Positions 34,908 to 45,779 of a DNA stretch of 64,000 nucleotides are shown here, one piece after another. The first letter of the stretch is position 1, and every line of letters begins with the position of its first letter. The stretch is from Massilia sp. Mn16-1_5 (GTDB taxonomy: Bacteria > Pseudomonadota > Gammaproteobacteria > Burkholderiales > Burkholderiaceae_D), in assembly GCF_004798585.1 (NCBI RefSeq), contig NZ_PPXQ01000010.1, positions 186,001-250,000 on the forward strand, given 5' to 3'. Position numbers and translations under genes: made by a program. The notes beneath the pieces are model-generated. The model saw nothing but the letters and a program-made list of their open reading frames with translations. It had not been told where the DNA came from and did no database searches.

Positions 34908-35870
34908 ATGACGATTGCCACTCCGGTGCCCGAATTGCTGCATCGTACGGTGCTGCTTGACGAAGCGGTCGATGCGCTCGACCTGGCCGGCACACGCGCC
35001 GACGGCATCTATATAGATGGCACCTTCGGCCGCGGCGGCCACAGCCGCCTGATCCTGTCGCGCCTGGGGCAGAAAGGCCGCCTGGTCGCCTTCGACAAGG
35101 ACCTGCAGGCGATCGCCACCGCGCAACAGATCGACGACCCACGTTTTTCGATCGTCCACGACAGCTTCGCCACGATGGGCACGGCACTCGCCGCCCAGGG
35201 CGTGGCGCGGGTGGACGGCATCCTGCTCGACCTGGGCATCTCTTCGCCGCAGGTCGACGACGCCACACGCGGATTCAGCTTCCGCAACGACGGTCCGCTC
35301 GACATGCGGATGGACACGACACGCGGACTCTCGGCCGCCGAATGGCTTGCCACGGCGGACGTCCAACAACTGGAAAAGGTGATACGAGATTATGGGGAAG
35401 AACGGTTTGCTTTTCAGATTGCAAAGGCGATTGTTGCTCGCCGGGCAATCGAGCCAATTTCAAGCACACGCCAGCTTGCCGCAATCGTGGCAGACGCGGT
35501 CAAGACTCGGGAAAAAGGCAAGGATCCGGCCACCCGCACCTTTCAGGCTATCCGGATTTTCATCAATAAAGAGCTTGAGGACCTCGAGGCCGGACTGAAC
35601 GCCGCCTACGCCATGCTCGCGCCCGGTGCGCGCATGTCGGTGATCAGTTTCCACTCGCTCGAAGACCGTATGGTCAAGCAATTTTTCGCCAGCAAAGCCA
35701 AGGTGCCCCAGCCGGACCGCCGCCTGCCGATCCGCGCCGTCGACCTGCCGCAGCCGCAGATGAAGCTGATCGCCAAGATCAAGCCATCGGATGACGAGGT
35801 GTCGGCCAACCCGCGCGCCCGTTCGGCGGTGCTGCGCGTGGCCGAGCGCCTGGAGGATGCGGCACGATGA
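34908..35870 (+). CDS. rsmH: 16S rRNA (cytosine-1402-N4) methyltransferase RsmH (MraW)
   Basis: ATG 34908, seven bases after mraZ, gives 320 residues. [29 protein letters not shown] (SAM-binding loop), [15 protein letters not shown] and [15 protein letters not shown] are diagnostic. It methylates C1402 of 16S rRNA. It is second in the dcw operon and overlaps ftsL by four bases. Confidence 0.97.
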   Translation: MTIATPVPELLHRTVLLDEAVDALDLAGTRADGIYIDGTFGRGGHSRLILSRLGQKGRLVAFDKDLQAIATAQQIDDPRFSIVHDSFATMGTALAAQGVARVDGILLDLGISSPQVDDATRGFSFRNDGPLDMRMDTTRGLSAAEWLATADVQQLEKVIRDYGEERFAFQIAKAIVARRAIEPISSTRQLAAIVADAVKTREKGKDPATRTFQAIRIFINKELEDLEAGLNAAYAMLAPGARMSVISFHSLEDRMVKQFFASKAKVPQPDRRLPIRAVDLPQPQMKLIAKIKPSDDEVSANPRARSAVLRVAERLEDAAR

Positions 35871-36139
35871 GCAACAAGCTCAACGTCATCCTGGCCGCCG
35901 GCCTGATCGCCTGCGGCCTGACGCTGGTGAACGCGCGCTATCAGTCGCGCCATTTGTTCATCGAGCTCGAGCGCCTGCAGCAGCAGTCGCGCCAGCTCGA
36001 CATCGACTGGGCCCAGTTGCAGCTGGACCAGTCCACGCTCGGCAAGAACGAACGCATCGAGCAGATCGCCCGTACCGAATTGAACATGACCCCGCTGACC
36101 CCGGCCCGCACCCAGTACCTGACGGAGGGCGCGCAATGA
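35867..36139 (+). CDS. ftsL: Cell division protein FtsL
   Basis: A 90-residue bitopic protein: short cytoplasmic start, one helix (about 5-22, [17 protein letters not shown]) and a periplasmic coiled coil with Leu/Gln heptads ([20 protein letters not shown]). FtsL joins FtsB and FtsQ in the divisome subcomplex that controls FtsWI. It overlaps rsmH and ftsI by four bases each. Confidence 0.93.
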   Translation: MSNKLNVILAAGLIACGLTLVNARYQSRHLFIELERLQQQSRQLDIDWAQLQLDQSTLGKNERIEQIARTELNMTPLTPARTQYLTEGAQ

Positions 36140-37911
36140 AGCGCGACAAGCCGTTTACGACCGGGCGCGTCGCCGCCGCCAAGGGCATGGCTTTCTCGAA
36201 AAGCCCGGTGCTGGCCGTGCGCCTGCCCGACTGGCGTTCGCGCGTGATGCTGTTCGTGCTGTTCGCGGCCTTCGCCGCGCTCGGCCTGCGCGCGCTCTGG
36301 CTGCAGGGCATGTCGACCGGCTTCCTGCAAAAGCAGGGCAAGAGCCGCTATGAGCGCACGCTCGAACTGCCGGCCACGCGCGGCAAGATCATGGACCGCA
36401 ACGGCGAAGTGCTGGCCTCCTCGCTGCCGGTGAAGGCCGTCTGGGCGATTCCCGAAGACGTGCTGGCCTCGCCGTCGGAAAAGCTGGCCGAACTGGCGCG
36501 CCTGCTCGAGATGCCGGAAGCCGAGCTGCGCAAGAAGCTCGATTCGGACCGCACCTTCGTCTACCTGAAGCGGCAAGTCGAGATGGACGTCATTGCCAAG
36601 ATCGAGAAGCTCAAGATTTCGGGCATCGACACGCGCAAGGAATACAAGCGCTTCTACCCGCAGGGTGAAGTGATGTCGCACATGGTCGGCTTCACCAACG
36701 TCGAAGACGTGGGCCAGGAAGGCATGGAGCTGGCGCAGCAGAAGTCGCTGGTCGGCGCGCCGGGCAGCCGCAAGGTCATCAAGGACCGCCTGGGCCGCAT
36801 CGTCGAGGACCTGGGCTATTCGCGCGAGCCGCACGACGGCAAGGACCTGACCCTGTCGGTCGATTCCAAGCTCCAGTACATCGCCTTCACCAGCGTGAAG
36901 AACGCGGTCGAGAAGTTCAACGCCCAGGCCGGCGGCGCCGTCGTGCTCGACGTGCAGACCGGCGAGGTGCTGGCCATGGCCAACTACCCGAGCTACAACC
37001 CGAACGACCGCCGCCACCTGACCGGCGCCCAGCTGCGCAACCGCGTCATCACCGACACCTTCGAACCCGGCTCGACGATCAAGCCGGTAACGGTGGCGCT
37101 CGGCCTCGAGACCAAGCGCATCACCCCGAACACCGTGTTCGACACCTCGCCCGGCCGCATGGTCGTGACGGGCAAGACCATCCGCGACACCCACAACTAC
37201 GGCGTGCGCGACGTCGGCGGCATCATCCAGAAGTCCTCGAATATCGGCGTGGTCAAGATTTCGCAGCTGATCCCGCCGCAGGAAATGTGGGAAATGTACA
37301 CCAAGCTCGGTTACGGCCAGGCGCCGCGCTTCGGCTTCCCCGGCCCGACCGCGGGCCGTGTGCGTCCATGGAAATCGTGGCGCCCGATCGAATACGCGAA
37401 CATGGCCTTCGGCCACGGCTTGTCGGTCTCGCTGCTGCAGATGGCGCGCTCGTATATGATCTTCGCCCGCAACGGCGACATCATCCCGCTGTCCTTCGTC
37501 AAGGTGGACGAGCATCCGGTCGGCCAGCAGGTGATCTCGCCGAAGACCGCGGCCCAGGTGCGGACCATGCTGGAGTCCGTCGTGAGCCCGGAAGGCACCG
37601 CCTCGAAGGCGCAGGTGCCGGGCTACCGCGTGGGCGGCAAGACCGGTACCGCCGAGAAGATCGTCAACGGCCACTACTCGCGTACCGACAACATCGGCTA
37701 TTTCGTCGGCATCGCGCCGATGTCCAAGCCACGTTTCATCATCGCCGTCATGATCGACAACCCGCGCGGCGCACTGCGAACAGGCGGCAGCGTCGCGGCG
37801 CCGACCGCCGCGGACCTGGCGGCCAATGCGCTGCGGGCCGCGAACGTGCCGCCGGATTCGTCGGTCACCGACATCATCATTCCCGAAGAGCCACTCGAGG
37901 AGAGTTTGTGA
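36136..37911 (+). CDS. ftsI: Septal peptidoglycan transpeptidase FtsI (PBP3)
   Basis: ATG 36136 gives 591 residues. A cytoplasmic tail and one helix (about 34-55) precede the pedestal domain (about 70-230) and the transpeptidase domain. Catalytic Ser313 lies in STIK, with SSN at 367-369 and KTGTAEK from 502. It cross-links septal peptidoglycan together with FtsW. The start overlaps ftsL (ATGA) and the stop overlaps murE (TGATG). Confidence 0.97.
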   Translation: MKRDKPFTTGRVAAAKGMAFSKSPVLAVRLPDWRSRVMLFVLFAAFAALGLRALWLQGMSTGFLQKQGKSRYERTLELPATRGKIMDRNGEVLASSLPVKAVWAIPEDVLASPSEKLAELARLLEMPEAELRKKLDSDRTFVYLKRQVEMDVIAKIEKLKISGIDTRKEYKRFYPQGEVMSHMVGFTNVEDVGQEGMELAQQKSLVGAPGSRKVIKDRLGRIVEDLGYSREPHDGKDLTLSVDSKLQYIAFTSVKNAVEKFNAQAGGAVVLDVQTGEVLAMANYPSYNPNDRRHLTGAQLRNRVITDTFEPGSTIKPVTVALGLETKRITPNTVFDTSPGRMVVTGKTIRDTHNYGVRDVGGIIQKSSNIGVVKISQLIPPQEMWEMYTKLGYGQAPRFGFPGPTAGRVRPWKSWRPIEYANMAFGHGLSVSLLQMARSYMIFARNGDIIPLSFVKVDEHPVGQQVISPKTAAQVRTMLESVVSPEGTASKAQVPGYRVGGKTGTAEKIVNGHYSRTDNIGYFVGIAPMSKPRFIIAVMIDNPRGALRTGGSVAAPTAADLAANALRAANVPPDSSVTDIIIPEEPLEESL

Positions 37912-39434
37912 TGGCCGCAACTCAGCGCGAAATTTGCCAGTGGATCGTTGCCGCCGCACCGGGCGGCAACCTCGTTTCCGACTCCCGCCAGATCACGCCG
38001 GGCGACGTCTTCTTCGCCTATCCGGGCGAAACCGCGGACGGGCGCCGCTTCATCGCGCAGGCGGTGGCGAATGGCGCCGTCGCCGTCGTCCACGAGGCCC
38101 GCGATTTTGAATGGGACGAAGCGGTCAAGGTGCCGCACCTGGCCGTGCTGGAGCTGAAAGCCCAGGCCGGCATGATCGCCCACGCCGTGCTCGGCCAGCC
38201 CGATGCCGACATGTTCACCGTCGGCGTCACCGGCACCAACGGCAAGACCTCGTGCTCGGTCTGGCTCGGCCAGGCTTTCGCCAGGCTGGGCGAGACGGCC
38301 GCCGTCATCGGCACCCTGGGCGTGGCCATGTTCAAGGCCGGCAGCGAACCCGAATTCAACGTCACCGGCTACACCACGCCGGACGCCGTGCTGCTCGCCA
38401 GCCGCCTGGCCGCGGTGCGCGAAGCCAAGGCGCGCGTGCTGGCGATCGAGGTGTCCTCGATCGGCCTGGTCGAAGGGCGTACCGCCGGCCTGCATTTCGA
38501 CGTCGCGATTTTTACGAACCTGACGCGCGATCACCTCGATTACCACGGCACCATGGAAGCCTACGAGGCCGCCAAGCGCGAGCTGTTCGAGTGGCCGGAG
38601 CTGGGCACCGCCGTCATCAACCTCGACGACCCGGCCGGCCAGCGCCTGGTCGCGCACCTGCGCGCCACCAATCCGGCCCTGCCGATCACCGGCTACACGC
38701 TGAAGGACGCCGCCAGCCAGCCGGCCATCGAGGGCGTGAACATCCTGCGCGCATCGAACAAGCGCAGCCGGCCGCAAGGTTCCGAATTCCAGCTCGAGAC
38801 CGAGCAGGGCAGCCAACTGGTCAAGACCCAGCTGGTCGGCCACTTCAACATCAGCAATGCGCTGGCGGTGCTGGGCGCGCTGCTGGCCAAGGGCATCGAG
38901 CTGCCGCGCGCGGTCGAGGCGATCGAAGCGCTGGTGCCGGCCCCGGGCCGCATGCAGCAGGTCGGCGGCCAGGACGCGCCGCTGGTCGTGATCGACTACG
39001 CCCACACGCCGGACGCGCTGGAGAAGACCCTGCACGCGCTGCGCCAGGTTGCCGATGAACGCGGCGGCCAGCTGTGGTGCGTGTTCGGCTGCGGCGGCGA
39101 CCGCGATCCGGGCAAGCGCCCGCAAATGGGTGCGATCGCCGAAAGCGCCGACCAGGTGATCGTCACCAGCGACAATCCGCGCAGCGAAGAGCCGGGCGCG
39201 ATCATCGCCCAGATCGTGGCGGGCATGAAAACCGACCGCTATCAGGCGCTCGAGGACCGCGCGACCGCGATCCTGGCCGCCGTCAAGCAGGCCAATAAAC
39301 AGGACGTGATCCTGCTGGCCGGGAAGGGCCACGAGCCGTACCAGGAAATCAAGGGCAAGAAGCTGCCGTTTTCCGACGCCGACCACGCCGCGCTGGCCCT
39401 GACCGCGCGGCTCACCATGATGAGGACTCACTGA
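37911..39434 (+). CDS. murE: UDP-MurNAc-L-Ala-D-Glu:meso-DAP ligase
   Basis: A 507-residue Mur ligase. The P-loop is GVTGTNGKTSCSVW; NLTRDHLDYHGTMEAYEAAK and GRMQQVGGQDAPLVVIDYAHTPDAL are central and C-terminal motifs. DNPRSEEP is the signature for meso-diaminopimelate selection, so the wall is the common DAP type. It adds the third residue of the stem peptide in the cytoplasm. Overlaps ftsI and murF by one base each. Confidence 0.97.
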   Translation: MAATQREICQWIVAAAPGGNLVSDSRQITPGDVFFAYPGETADGRRFIAQAVANGAVAVVHEARDFEWDEAVKVPHLAVLELKAQAGMIAHAVLGQPDADMFTVGVTGTNGKTSCSVWLGQAFARLGETAAVIGTLGVAMFKAGSEPEFNVTGYTTPDAVLLASRLAAVREAKARVLAIEVSSIGLVEGRTAGLHFDVAIFTNLTRDHLDYHGTMEAYEAAKRELFEWPELGTAVINLDDPAGQRLVAHLRATNPALPITGYTLKDAASQPAIEGVNILRASNKRSRPQGSEFQLETEQGSQLVKTQLVGHFNISNALAVLGALLAKGIELPRAVEAIEALVPAPGRMQQVGGQDAPLVVIDYAHTPDALEKTLHALRQVADERGGQLWCVFGCGGDRDPGKRPQMGAIAESADQVIVTSDNPRSEEPGAIIAQIVAGMKTDRYQALEDRATAILAAVKQANKQDVILLAGKGHEPYQEIKGKKLPFSDADHAALALTARLTMMRTH

Positions 39435-40804
39435 TGCGCGGTTCGCTCGCACAACTGATGTCGTCGATCCCTGGCGGCCGCATGACAGCGGACGCCACCT
39501 TCGACAACGTCTCGACCGACAGCCGCACGGCGAAAGCCGGCGCGCTGTTCGTCGCATTGCGCGGCGAAACCTTCGATGCCCACGACTTCCTGGCCCAGGT
39601 AGCGGGCAATGGCGCCGCCGCGGTCGTGGCCGAGCGCCTGCCGGAAGGCTGGACCCTGCCGGCCATCGTCGTACCGAACACGCTGACGGCGCTGGGACAG
39701 ATCGCCAACAGCTGGCGCCGCCAGTACGCCATTCCCCTGATCGGCGTCACCGGCAGCAACGGCAAGACGACGGTCAAGGAAATGATCGCGTCCATCCTGG
39801 CCGCCGCCTTCAGTGACGACACGCGCCTGGCCACGCAAGGAAACCTGAACAACGAGATCGGCGTGCCGCTGACGCTGATGCGCCTGGAGGCGACGCATCG
39901 CGCCGCCGTGGTGGAACTCGGCATGAACCACCCGGGCGAGATCGGCCGCCTGGCCGCGATCGCGCAGCCGACCGTCGGCCTGGTCAACAACGCCCAGCGC
40001 GAGCACCAGGAATTCATGCACACGGTGGAAGCGGTGGCCCTGGAAAACGGTTCGGTGCTGGCCGCCTTGCCGGCGGATGGCGTCGCCGTGTATCCGGGCG
40101 ACGACACCTACACGGCGCTGTGGCAGGATTTATCCAGGCACTGCCGCAGCATCACCTTCGGCTTGAGCGAAGCCTGCGACGTGCACGCGACGTACAGCAG
40201 CACCGGATTCGGTAACAATTTGAAAGTAACGACGCCAGGCGGCGCATTCGCGCTGACACTGGCGGCCGCGGGCGAACACAACGTGCGCAATGCGCTCGCG
40301 GCGATCGCCTGCGCGCTGGCGGCCGGCATCGACCAGGCCACCATCGTGCGCGGCCTGGAAGCCTTCGCCCCGGTCGGCGGACGCCTGCAGCGCAAGCAGG
40401 CGGCCAACGGCGCGCTGGTGATCGACGACACCTATAACGCCAACCCGGACTCGATGCGCGCCGCGATCGATGTGCTGGCCGCCTATCCGGCGCCACGCAT
40501 CCTGGTCATCGGCGACATGGGCGAGGTCGGCACGCAGGGCCGTGAATTTACGGAAGAAATCGGCGCGTATGCGCAAAGCCGCGGCATCGAAACGGTGCTC
40601 GCGACGGGTGAACTCTCGCGCCACCTGGTGGCCAGCGGAGCGCACCATTTTGAACAGTTTGACGATGTATTGGCAGCACTGGACAAGGCACTGGGCGGCA
40701 ATTCTGATGCAACTGTGTTGGTGAAAGGCTCGCGCTTCATGAAGATGGAACGCGTGGTCAATCACCTGATCGGATCCACACACACTGGCAAGGACGCCCA
40801 CTAA
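39434..40804 (+). CDS. murF: UDP-MurNAc-tripeptide:D-Ala-D-Ala ligase
   Basis: A 456-residue Mur ligase with P-loop [29 protein letters not shown] (a MurF hallmark), [17 protein letters not shown] and [18 protein letters not shown]. It finishes the pentapeptide by adding D-Ala-D-Ala, the product of the ddl gene in the same operon. Its ATG overlaps murE (TGATG) and its stop overlaps mraY (TAATG). Confidence 0.97.
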   Translation: MRGSLAQLMSSIPGGRMTADATFDNVSTDSRTAKAGALFVALRGETFDAHDFLAQVAGNGAAAVVAERLPEGWTLPAIVVPNTLTALGQIANSWRRQYAIPLIGVTGSNGKTTVKEMIASILAAAFSDDTRLATQGNLNNEIGVPLTLMRLEATHRAAVVELGMNHPGEIGRLAAIAQPTVGLVNNAQREHQEFMHTVEAVALENGSVLAALPADGVAVYPGDDTYTALWQDLSRHCRSITFGLSEACDVHATYSSTGFGNNLKVTTPGGAFALTLAAAGEHNVRNALAAIACALAAGIDQATIVRGLEAFAPVGGRLQRKQAANGALVIDDTYNANPDSMRAAIDVLAAYPAPRILVIGDMGEVGTQGREFTEEIGAYAQSRGIETVLATGELSRHLVASGAHHFEQFDDVLAALDKALGGNSDATVLVKGSRFMKMERVVNHLIGSTHTGKDAH

Positions 40805-41973
40805 TGCTTCTCTGGCTCGCTCAATACCTGCAGGACTATATCGGTCCGATGCGTGTCTTTAACTTCATCACCTTCCGCGCGGTGTTCGCCACGATCACCG
40901 CGATTGCGCTCGGCCTGTTCACCGGTCCTGCCGTGATCCGCAAGCTGACGGAAATGAAGGTCGGCCAGGCGGTGCGCACCCAGGGTCCGCAGACCCACCT
41001 GAAAAAACACGGCACCCCGACCATGGGCGGCGTGCTGATCCTGATTTCGATCGCCATCTCGACCCTGCTGTGGTGCGACCTGTCGAACCGTCTGATCTGG
41101 CCGGTGCTGATCGTCACGCTCGGCTTCGGCGCCGTGGGTTGGGTCGACGACTACCGCAAGGTGGTCTACCAGGACCCGGAAGGCATGCGTTCGCGCGAAA
41201 AATACTTCTGGATGTCGCTGATCGGCGTCGCCGCTTCGCTGTACCTGGCATTCTCGGTCTCGGCGCCGACGCCATGGCAGGTCGGCCAGCTGTTCTGGGC
41301 CTGGGTGCAGTCGGGCTTCTCGCTCGACCTGCCGCCGAAAGCCGACCTGATCGTCCCCTTCTTCAAGACCATCAGCTATCCGCTGGGCGTATGGGGCTTC
41401 ATCGCGCTGACCTATTGCGTGATCGTCGGCACCTCGAACGCGGTCAACTTTACCGACGGCCTCGATGGCCTGGCGATCATGCCGACCGTGATGGTGGGCG
41501 GCGCGCTCGGCCTGTTCGCCTATTTGACCGGTAACGTGACCTACTCGAAATACCTGTTCATCCCGCACATCGCCGGCGCCGGCGAGCTGCTGATCTTCTG
41601 CGGCGCGATGGCGGGCGCGGGCCTGGCCTTCCTCTGGTACAACGCGCACCCTGCGCAGATGTTCATGGGCGACGTCGGCGCGCTGGCGCTGGGCGGCGCG
41701 CTCGGCACCATCGCCGTCATCGTGCGCCAGGAAATCGTCCTGTTCATCATGGGCGGCGTGTTCGTGGCCGAAACGCTGTCGGTGATCATCCAGGTCAGCT
41801 GGTTCAAGTACACGAAAAAACGGTATGGCACCGGCCGCCGCGTCTTCCTGATGGCGCCGCTGCACCACCATTTCGAACAAAAGGGCTGGAAGGAGACCAA
41901 GGTCGTGGTCCGCTTCTGGATCGTGACGATGGTGCTGGTCCTCGTCGGTCTCTCCACCCTGAAACTGCGTTAA
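40804..41973 (+). CDS. mraY: Phospho-N-acetylmuramoyl-pentapeptide transferase
   Basis: A 389-residue protein with about ten membrane helices. [25 protein letters not shown] (Asp-rich catalytic loop), [16 protein letters not shown] and HHHFEQKGW are MraY motifs. It moves phospho-MurNAc-pentapeptide onto undecaprenyl phosphate to give lipid I at the inner membrane. The N-terminal region is longer than in E. coli (360 residues) by an insertion around residues 140-180, near [21 protein letters not shown]. Confidence 0.97.
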   Translation: MLLWLAQYLQDYIGPMRVFNFITFRAVFATITAIALGLFTGPAVIRKLTEMKVGQAVRTQGPQTHLKKHGTPTMGGVLILISIAISTLLWCDLSNRLIWPVLIVTLGFGAVGWVDDYRKVVYQDPEGMRSREKYFWMSLIGVAASLYLAFSVSAPTPWQVGQLFWAWVQSGFSLDLPPKADLIVPFFKTISYPLGVWGFIALTYCVIVGTSNAVNFTDGLDGLAIMPTVMVGGALGLFAYLTGNVTYSKYLFIPHIAGAGELLIFCGAMAGAGLAFLWYNAHPAQMFMGDVGALALGGALGTIAVIVRQEIVLFIMGGVFVAETLSVIIQVSWFKYTKKRYGTGRRVFLMAPLHHHFEQKGWKETKVVVRFWIVTMVLVLVGLSTLKLR

Positions 41974-41977
41974 TCGA

Positions 41978-43474
41978 ATGAACTACGACGGCAAACTCGC
42001 ACTGGTATTGGGGCTCGGCGAATCCGGGCTCGCGATGGCGCAATGGCTCGCCCGTTGCGGCGCGCGCGTGCGCGTGGCCGATACGCGTGCGGAGCCGCAG
42101 CGCTTGCCGGCACTGCGCGAAGCGGTGCCTGATGCCGAATTCGTGCACGGCGAGTTCGCCGCTGCGCTGCTGGAAGGCGTCGACTTCGTGGCAGTCAGCC
42201 CGGGCCTGGCGCCGAACAAGGAGCTGGCCGAGATCGCGCCGGCTGCCGCTACACAGAATATCCCCGTCTGGGGCGAGATCGAACTGTTCGCGCAGGCGCT
42301 GGCCGCCCTGAAGCTTGAACGCGGCTATGCGCCGAAAGTCATTGCCATTACCGGCACCAACGGCAAGACCACGGTGACGAGCCTGACCGGCCTGCTGTGC
42401 CGCCGCGCCGGCTTCGAGACCCGCGTGGCCGGCAACATCAGCCCGGCCGCGCTGGACGTGCTGCGCGAAGCCCTCAACGAAGACAAGCTGCCGCAGGCCT
42501 GGGTGCTGGAACTGTCCAGCTTCCAGCTGCACACGACCTATAGCCTGAACGCCGATGCGGCCACCGTCCTGAACATCACCCAGGATCACCTCGACTGGCA
42601 TGGCGACATGGCGGCCTACGCCGCCGATAAAGCCCGCATCTTCGGCGCCGACACCATCCGCGTACTGAACCGCGACGACGCAACCGTGATGCGCATGGGC
42701 GCACCGGGCGTGCCGCAAATCACGTTCGGCACCGGCGAACCGCAGGAAGCGGGCAGCTTCGGCATCGTCAACGAGCGCGGTGTGCTCTGGTTGTCGACCG
42801 CCGTCGCTGGCGAGGCGAGCGAGAAGAAGCTCAAAAAAGGCGAGGTCGCGGAGCCGGTCGAAACGACGATCAGCCGCCTGATGCCGGCCGACGCCCTGAA
42901 AATCCGCGGCCTCCACAACGCCTCGAACGCGCTCGCCGCGCTGGCCCTGTGCCGGGCCGCCGGCCTGCCGCTGGCGCCGCTGCTGCACGGCCTGCGCGAA
43001 TACGCGGGCGAGCCGCACCGCGTGGAGCTGGTCGCCAGCATCGACAACGTCGACTTCTATGACGACAGCAAGGGCACGAACGTCGGCGCCACCGTCGCTG
43101 CGCTGCTCGGCCTCGGTAAAGCCTTTACGGGCGAAGACCAGCAGATCCTGCTGATCGCCGGTGGCGACGGCAAGGGCCAGGATTTCACGCCGCTGGCCGA
43201 GCCGGTCTCGCGCTACGTGCGCGCCGTGCTGCTGATCGGGAAGGATGCGCCGGCCGTGAAGGCGGCGATCGAGCCGTCCGGCGTGCCGTGCTTCGACCTC
43301 GAGGACCTGCCGCAGGCCGTGCGCCGCGCCGCCGGTCTCGCGCGTAGCGGCGACAGCGTGCTGCTGTCCCCGGCCTGCGCCAGCCTCGACATGTTCACGA
43401 ACTATGCGCACCGCGCGCAGGTGTTCGTCGACGCCGTGCGCGAGCTGGCCTTGGAAAAAGGGCAGGAGATCTGA
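41978..43474 (+). CDS. murD: UDP-MurNAc-L-alanine:D-glutamate ligase
   Basis: A 498-residue Mur ligase, four bases after mraY. An N-terminal Rossmann-like domain ([20 protein letters not shown]) is followed by the ATP domain with [27 protein letters not shown] and [13 protein letters not shown], and a C-terminal domain with [19 protein letters not shown]. It adds D-Glu to UDP-MurNAc-L-Ala. At 498 residues it is about 60 longer than the E. coli enzyme; the extra residues include an Ala/Lys-rich stretch ([15 protein letters not shown]) in the central domain. Confidence 0.96.
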   Translation: MNYDGKLALVLGLGESGLAMAQWLARCGARVRVADTRAEPQRLPALREAVPDAEFVHGEFAAALLEGVDFVAVSPGLAPNKELAEIAPAAATQNIPVWGEIELFAQALAALKLERGYAPKVIAITGTNGKTTVTSLTGLLCRRAGFETRVAGNISPAALDVLREALNEDKLPQAWVLELSSFQLHTTYSLNADAATVLNITQDHLDWHGDMAAYAADKARIFGADTIRVLNRDDATVMRMGAPGVPQITFGTGEPQEAGSFGIVNERGVLWLSTAVAGEASEKKLKKGEVAEPVETTISRLMPADALKIRGLHNASNALAALALCRAAGLPLAPLLHGLREYAGEPHRVELVASIDNVDFYDDSKGTNVGATVAALLGLGKAFTGEDQQILLIAGGDGKGQDFTPLAEPVSRYVRAVLLIGKDAPAVKAAIEPSGVPCFDLEDLPQAVRRAAGLARSGDSVLLSPACASLDMFTNYAHRAQVFVDAVRELALEKGQEI

Positions 43475-44691
43475 TGGCCTTCCAGATCCCATTCAAATTC
43501 TCGGGCTCCGCCAGCGATGCGGCCATTGCCGAGCGCTCGCGTCCCTCGAAGATGATGGACTACGACCAGCCGCTGGTCTGGGTCACCCTGATCCTGATGC
43601 TGTTCGGGATGGTGATGGTGTATTCGGCCTCGATCGCGCTGCCGGATTCGCCCAAGTTCTCCTACCTGCAGGGCCGCCACGAATATTTCCTGTACCGCCA
43701 GGCGGCCTTCATTGTGGCGGCGATCGCGGCCGCCTGGGTCACCTTCCGCATTCCCGTCGCCACCCTGCAGAAGATGGCGCCGATGATGTTCGTCGCCACC
43801 CTGGTGCTGCTGATGCTGGTGCTGATCCCGGGCGTCGGCGTGGTCGTGAACGGTGCGCGGCGCTGGCTCTCGCTGAAAGTCTTCAACCTGCAGCCCTCGG
43901 AGATGATGAAAATCGTCGCCGTGCTCTACGCCGCCGACTTCACCGTGCGCAAGCAGCAGTACATGCACAAGCTGACCAAGGGCTTCATGCCGATGGCGTT
44001 TGCCATTGGCGTGGTCGGCATGCTGCTGCTGCTCGAGCCCGACCTGGGCGCTTTCGGCGTCATCGTCTGTATCGCCATGGGCATCCTGTTCCTGGGCGGC
44101 TTCAACATGATCTGGTTCGGCGGCATCGGCGCCATCCTGGTGCTGATCTTTACTTCGATCATCGCGCTGTCGCCGTTCCGCCGCGCGCGCATGTTCGCCT
44201 ACCTCGACCCGTGGCAGGAAGACAATGCGTTGGACAAGGCGTACCAGCTGACCCATTCCTTGATCGCCTTCGGCCGCGGCGAGATCGCCGGCGTCGGCCT
44301 GGGCAACAGCGTCGAGAAGCTGCACTACCTGCCGGAAGCGCACACCGACTTCATCATGGCCGTGATCGGCGAAGAGCTGGGCCTGGTCGGCGTACTGGTA
44401 ACCCTGGCGCTGTTCTACTGGATCGTCAAGCGCGCCTTCGACATCGGCCGCCAGGCGATCGCCCTCGACCAGTTCTTCGCGGGTCTTGCCGCCAAGGGGA
44501 TCGGCATCTGGATCGGCGTGCAAACCTTCATCAACATGGGCGTGAACCTGGGCCTGCTGCCCACAAAAGGCCTGACGCTGCCTTTGATGAGCTACGGCGG
44601 CTCAGGCGTCGTCATCAACTGCATCGGCCTCGCAATCCTGCTGCGCATCGATTACGAGAACCGCGTCCTGATGCGGGGAGGGCGGCTATGA
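43474..44691 (+). CDS. ftsW: Septal peptidoglycan polymerase FtsW
   Basis: A 405-residue SEDS protein with about ten membrane helices after a 35-residue cytoplasmic start. GARRWLSLKVFNLQPSEMMKI, LLLLEPDLGAFGVIV and LPLMSYGGSGVVINCI are the SEDS motifs; the Asp in EPDLG is needed for glycosyltransfer in this family. It builds septal glycan with FtsI. Starts in a TGATG overlap with murD and ends in an ATGA overlap with murG. Confidence 0.97.
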   Translation: MAFQIPFKFSGSASDAAIAERSRPSKMMDYDQPLVWVTLILMLFGMVMVYSASIALPDSPKFSYLQGRHEYFLYRQAAFIVAAIAAAWVTFRIPVATLQKMAPMMFVATLVLLMLVLIPGVGVVVNGARRWLSLKVFNLQPSEMMKIVAVLYAADFTVRKQQYMHKLTKGFMPMAFAIGVVGMLLLLEPDLGAFGVIVCIAMGILFLGGFNMIWFGGIGAILVLIFTSIIALSPFRRARMFAYLDPWQEDNALDKAYQLTHSLIAFGRGEIAGVGLGNSVEKLHYLPEAHTDFIMAVIGEELGLVGVLVTLALFYWIVKRAFDIGRQAIALDQFFAGLAAKGIGIWIGVQTFINMGVNLGLLPTKGLTLPLMSYGGSGVVINCIGLAILLRIDYENRVLMRGGRL

Positions 44692-45776
44692 AAAAGCTGA
44701 TGATCATGGCGGCCGGCACCGGCGGCCACATCTTCCCCGGCGTGGCGATCGCCCAGACCATGCGCGCGCGCGGTTGGACCGTCACCTGGCTCGGCACCGC
44801 GCACGGCATGGAACGCGAGTTCGTGCCGAAGCACGGCATCGAGATGGACACCATCGATTTCGCCGGCCTGCGCGGCAAGGGCCTGATGCACACTGTGAAG
44901 GGCGCCTTCAAGATGGCGGCCTCTTTCGGCGCCTGCCTGGCATTCTTAAGCAAGAGGAAGCCCGACGTGGTGCTGGGCATGGGCGGCTACGTCACGGTGC
45001 CGGGCGGCCTGATGGCGCGCACGCGCGGCATCCCGCTGGCATTGGTGAATGCCGACGCGGCCCTGCTGTTGTCGAACAAGACCCTGAGCCCGATGGCGCA
45101 GCGCGTGCTGTTCGGCTTCCCGGCCGACTTCGGCAACGCCGCCGGCAAGGCCGTCGTCACCGGCAACCCGGTGCGCCAGGCGATCCTCGACCTCCCAAGC
45201 CCCGCCGAACGTTTCGCCGGCCGTAGCGGTCCGCTGCGCGTGCTGGTGGTCGGCGGCAGCCTGGGCGCCAAGGTCCTGAACGACAGCGTGCCTGCAGCCC
45301 TGGCGCGCATCGACGCCAACGTGCGCCCGATCGTGACCCACCAGTCGGGCAAGAAGAACATCGAAGCCCTGCGCGCGGCCTATGCGCAGGCGGAAGTCGA
45401 AGCGAATGTGGTCGACTTCATCGACGACATGGCGGCGGCCTATGCGCAGGCGGACCTCGTGATCTGCCGCGCCGGCGCCATCACCGTGTCGGAACTGACG
45501 GCGGCGGGCGTGGCCAGCGTGCTGGTGCCATTCGTCGCCAGCACCACCAGCCACCAGCGCGACAACGCGGTCTGGATGGACAAGCAGCAGGCGGCGATCC
45601 ACCTGGCGCAGGGAGACCTGTCGGCGGAAAAGCTGGCGCAGCTCCTGATGTCGACCACGCGCGCCGATTGCTTGGCGATGGCTGAGGCGGCGCAAAGGGT
45701 TGGCAAGCGCAATGCGAACGAGGAAATTGCAGACGTGTTGGACGAATTGGCAACTAAGCTGGCAAAGAAAAAATAA
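44688..45776 (+). CDS. murG: UDP-GlcNAc:lipid I N-acetylglucosaminyltransferase
   Basis: ATG 44688 gives 362 residues. AAGTGGHIFPGVAIAQTM, GMGGYVTVPGGLMARTRGIP, VVGGSLGAKVLND and the C-terminal CRAGAITVSELTAAGVASVLVP are MurG landmarks for lipid I and UDP-GlcNAc binding. It makes lipid II at the inner face of the membrane. Overlaps ftsW by four bases; three bases separate it from murC. Confidence 0.97.
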   Translation: MKKLMIMAAGTGGHIFPGVAIAQTMRARGWTVTWLGTAHGMEREFVPKHGIEMDTIDFAGLRGKGLMHTVKGAFKMAASFGACLAFLSKRKPDVVLGMGGYVTVPGGLMARTRGIPLALVNADAALLLSNKTLSPMAQRVLFGFPADFGNAAGKAVVTGNPVRQAILDLPSPAERFAGRSGPLRVLVVGGSLGAKVLNDSVPAALARIDANVRPIVTHQSGKKNIEALRAAYAQAEVEANVVDFIDDMAAAYAQADLVICRAGAITVSELTAAGVASVLVPFVASTTSHQRDNAVWMDKQQAAIHLAQGDLSAEKLAQLLMSTTRADCLAMAEAAQRVGKRNANEEIADVLDELATKLAKKK

Positions 45777-45779
45777 GAA

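Noticed and set aside
35941-37959. 672-residue open frame antisense to ftsL and ftsI
   Set aside because: Shadow of well-conserved division genes in GC-rich sequence.
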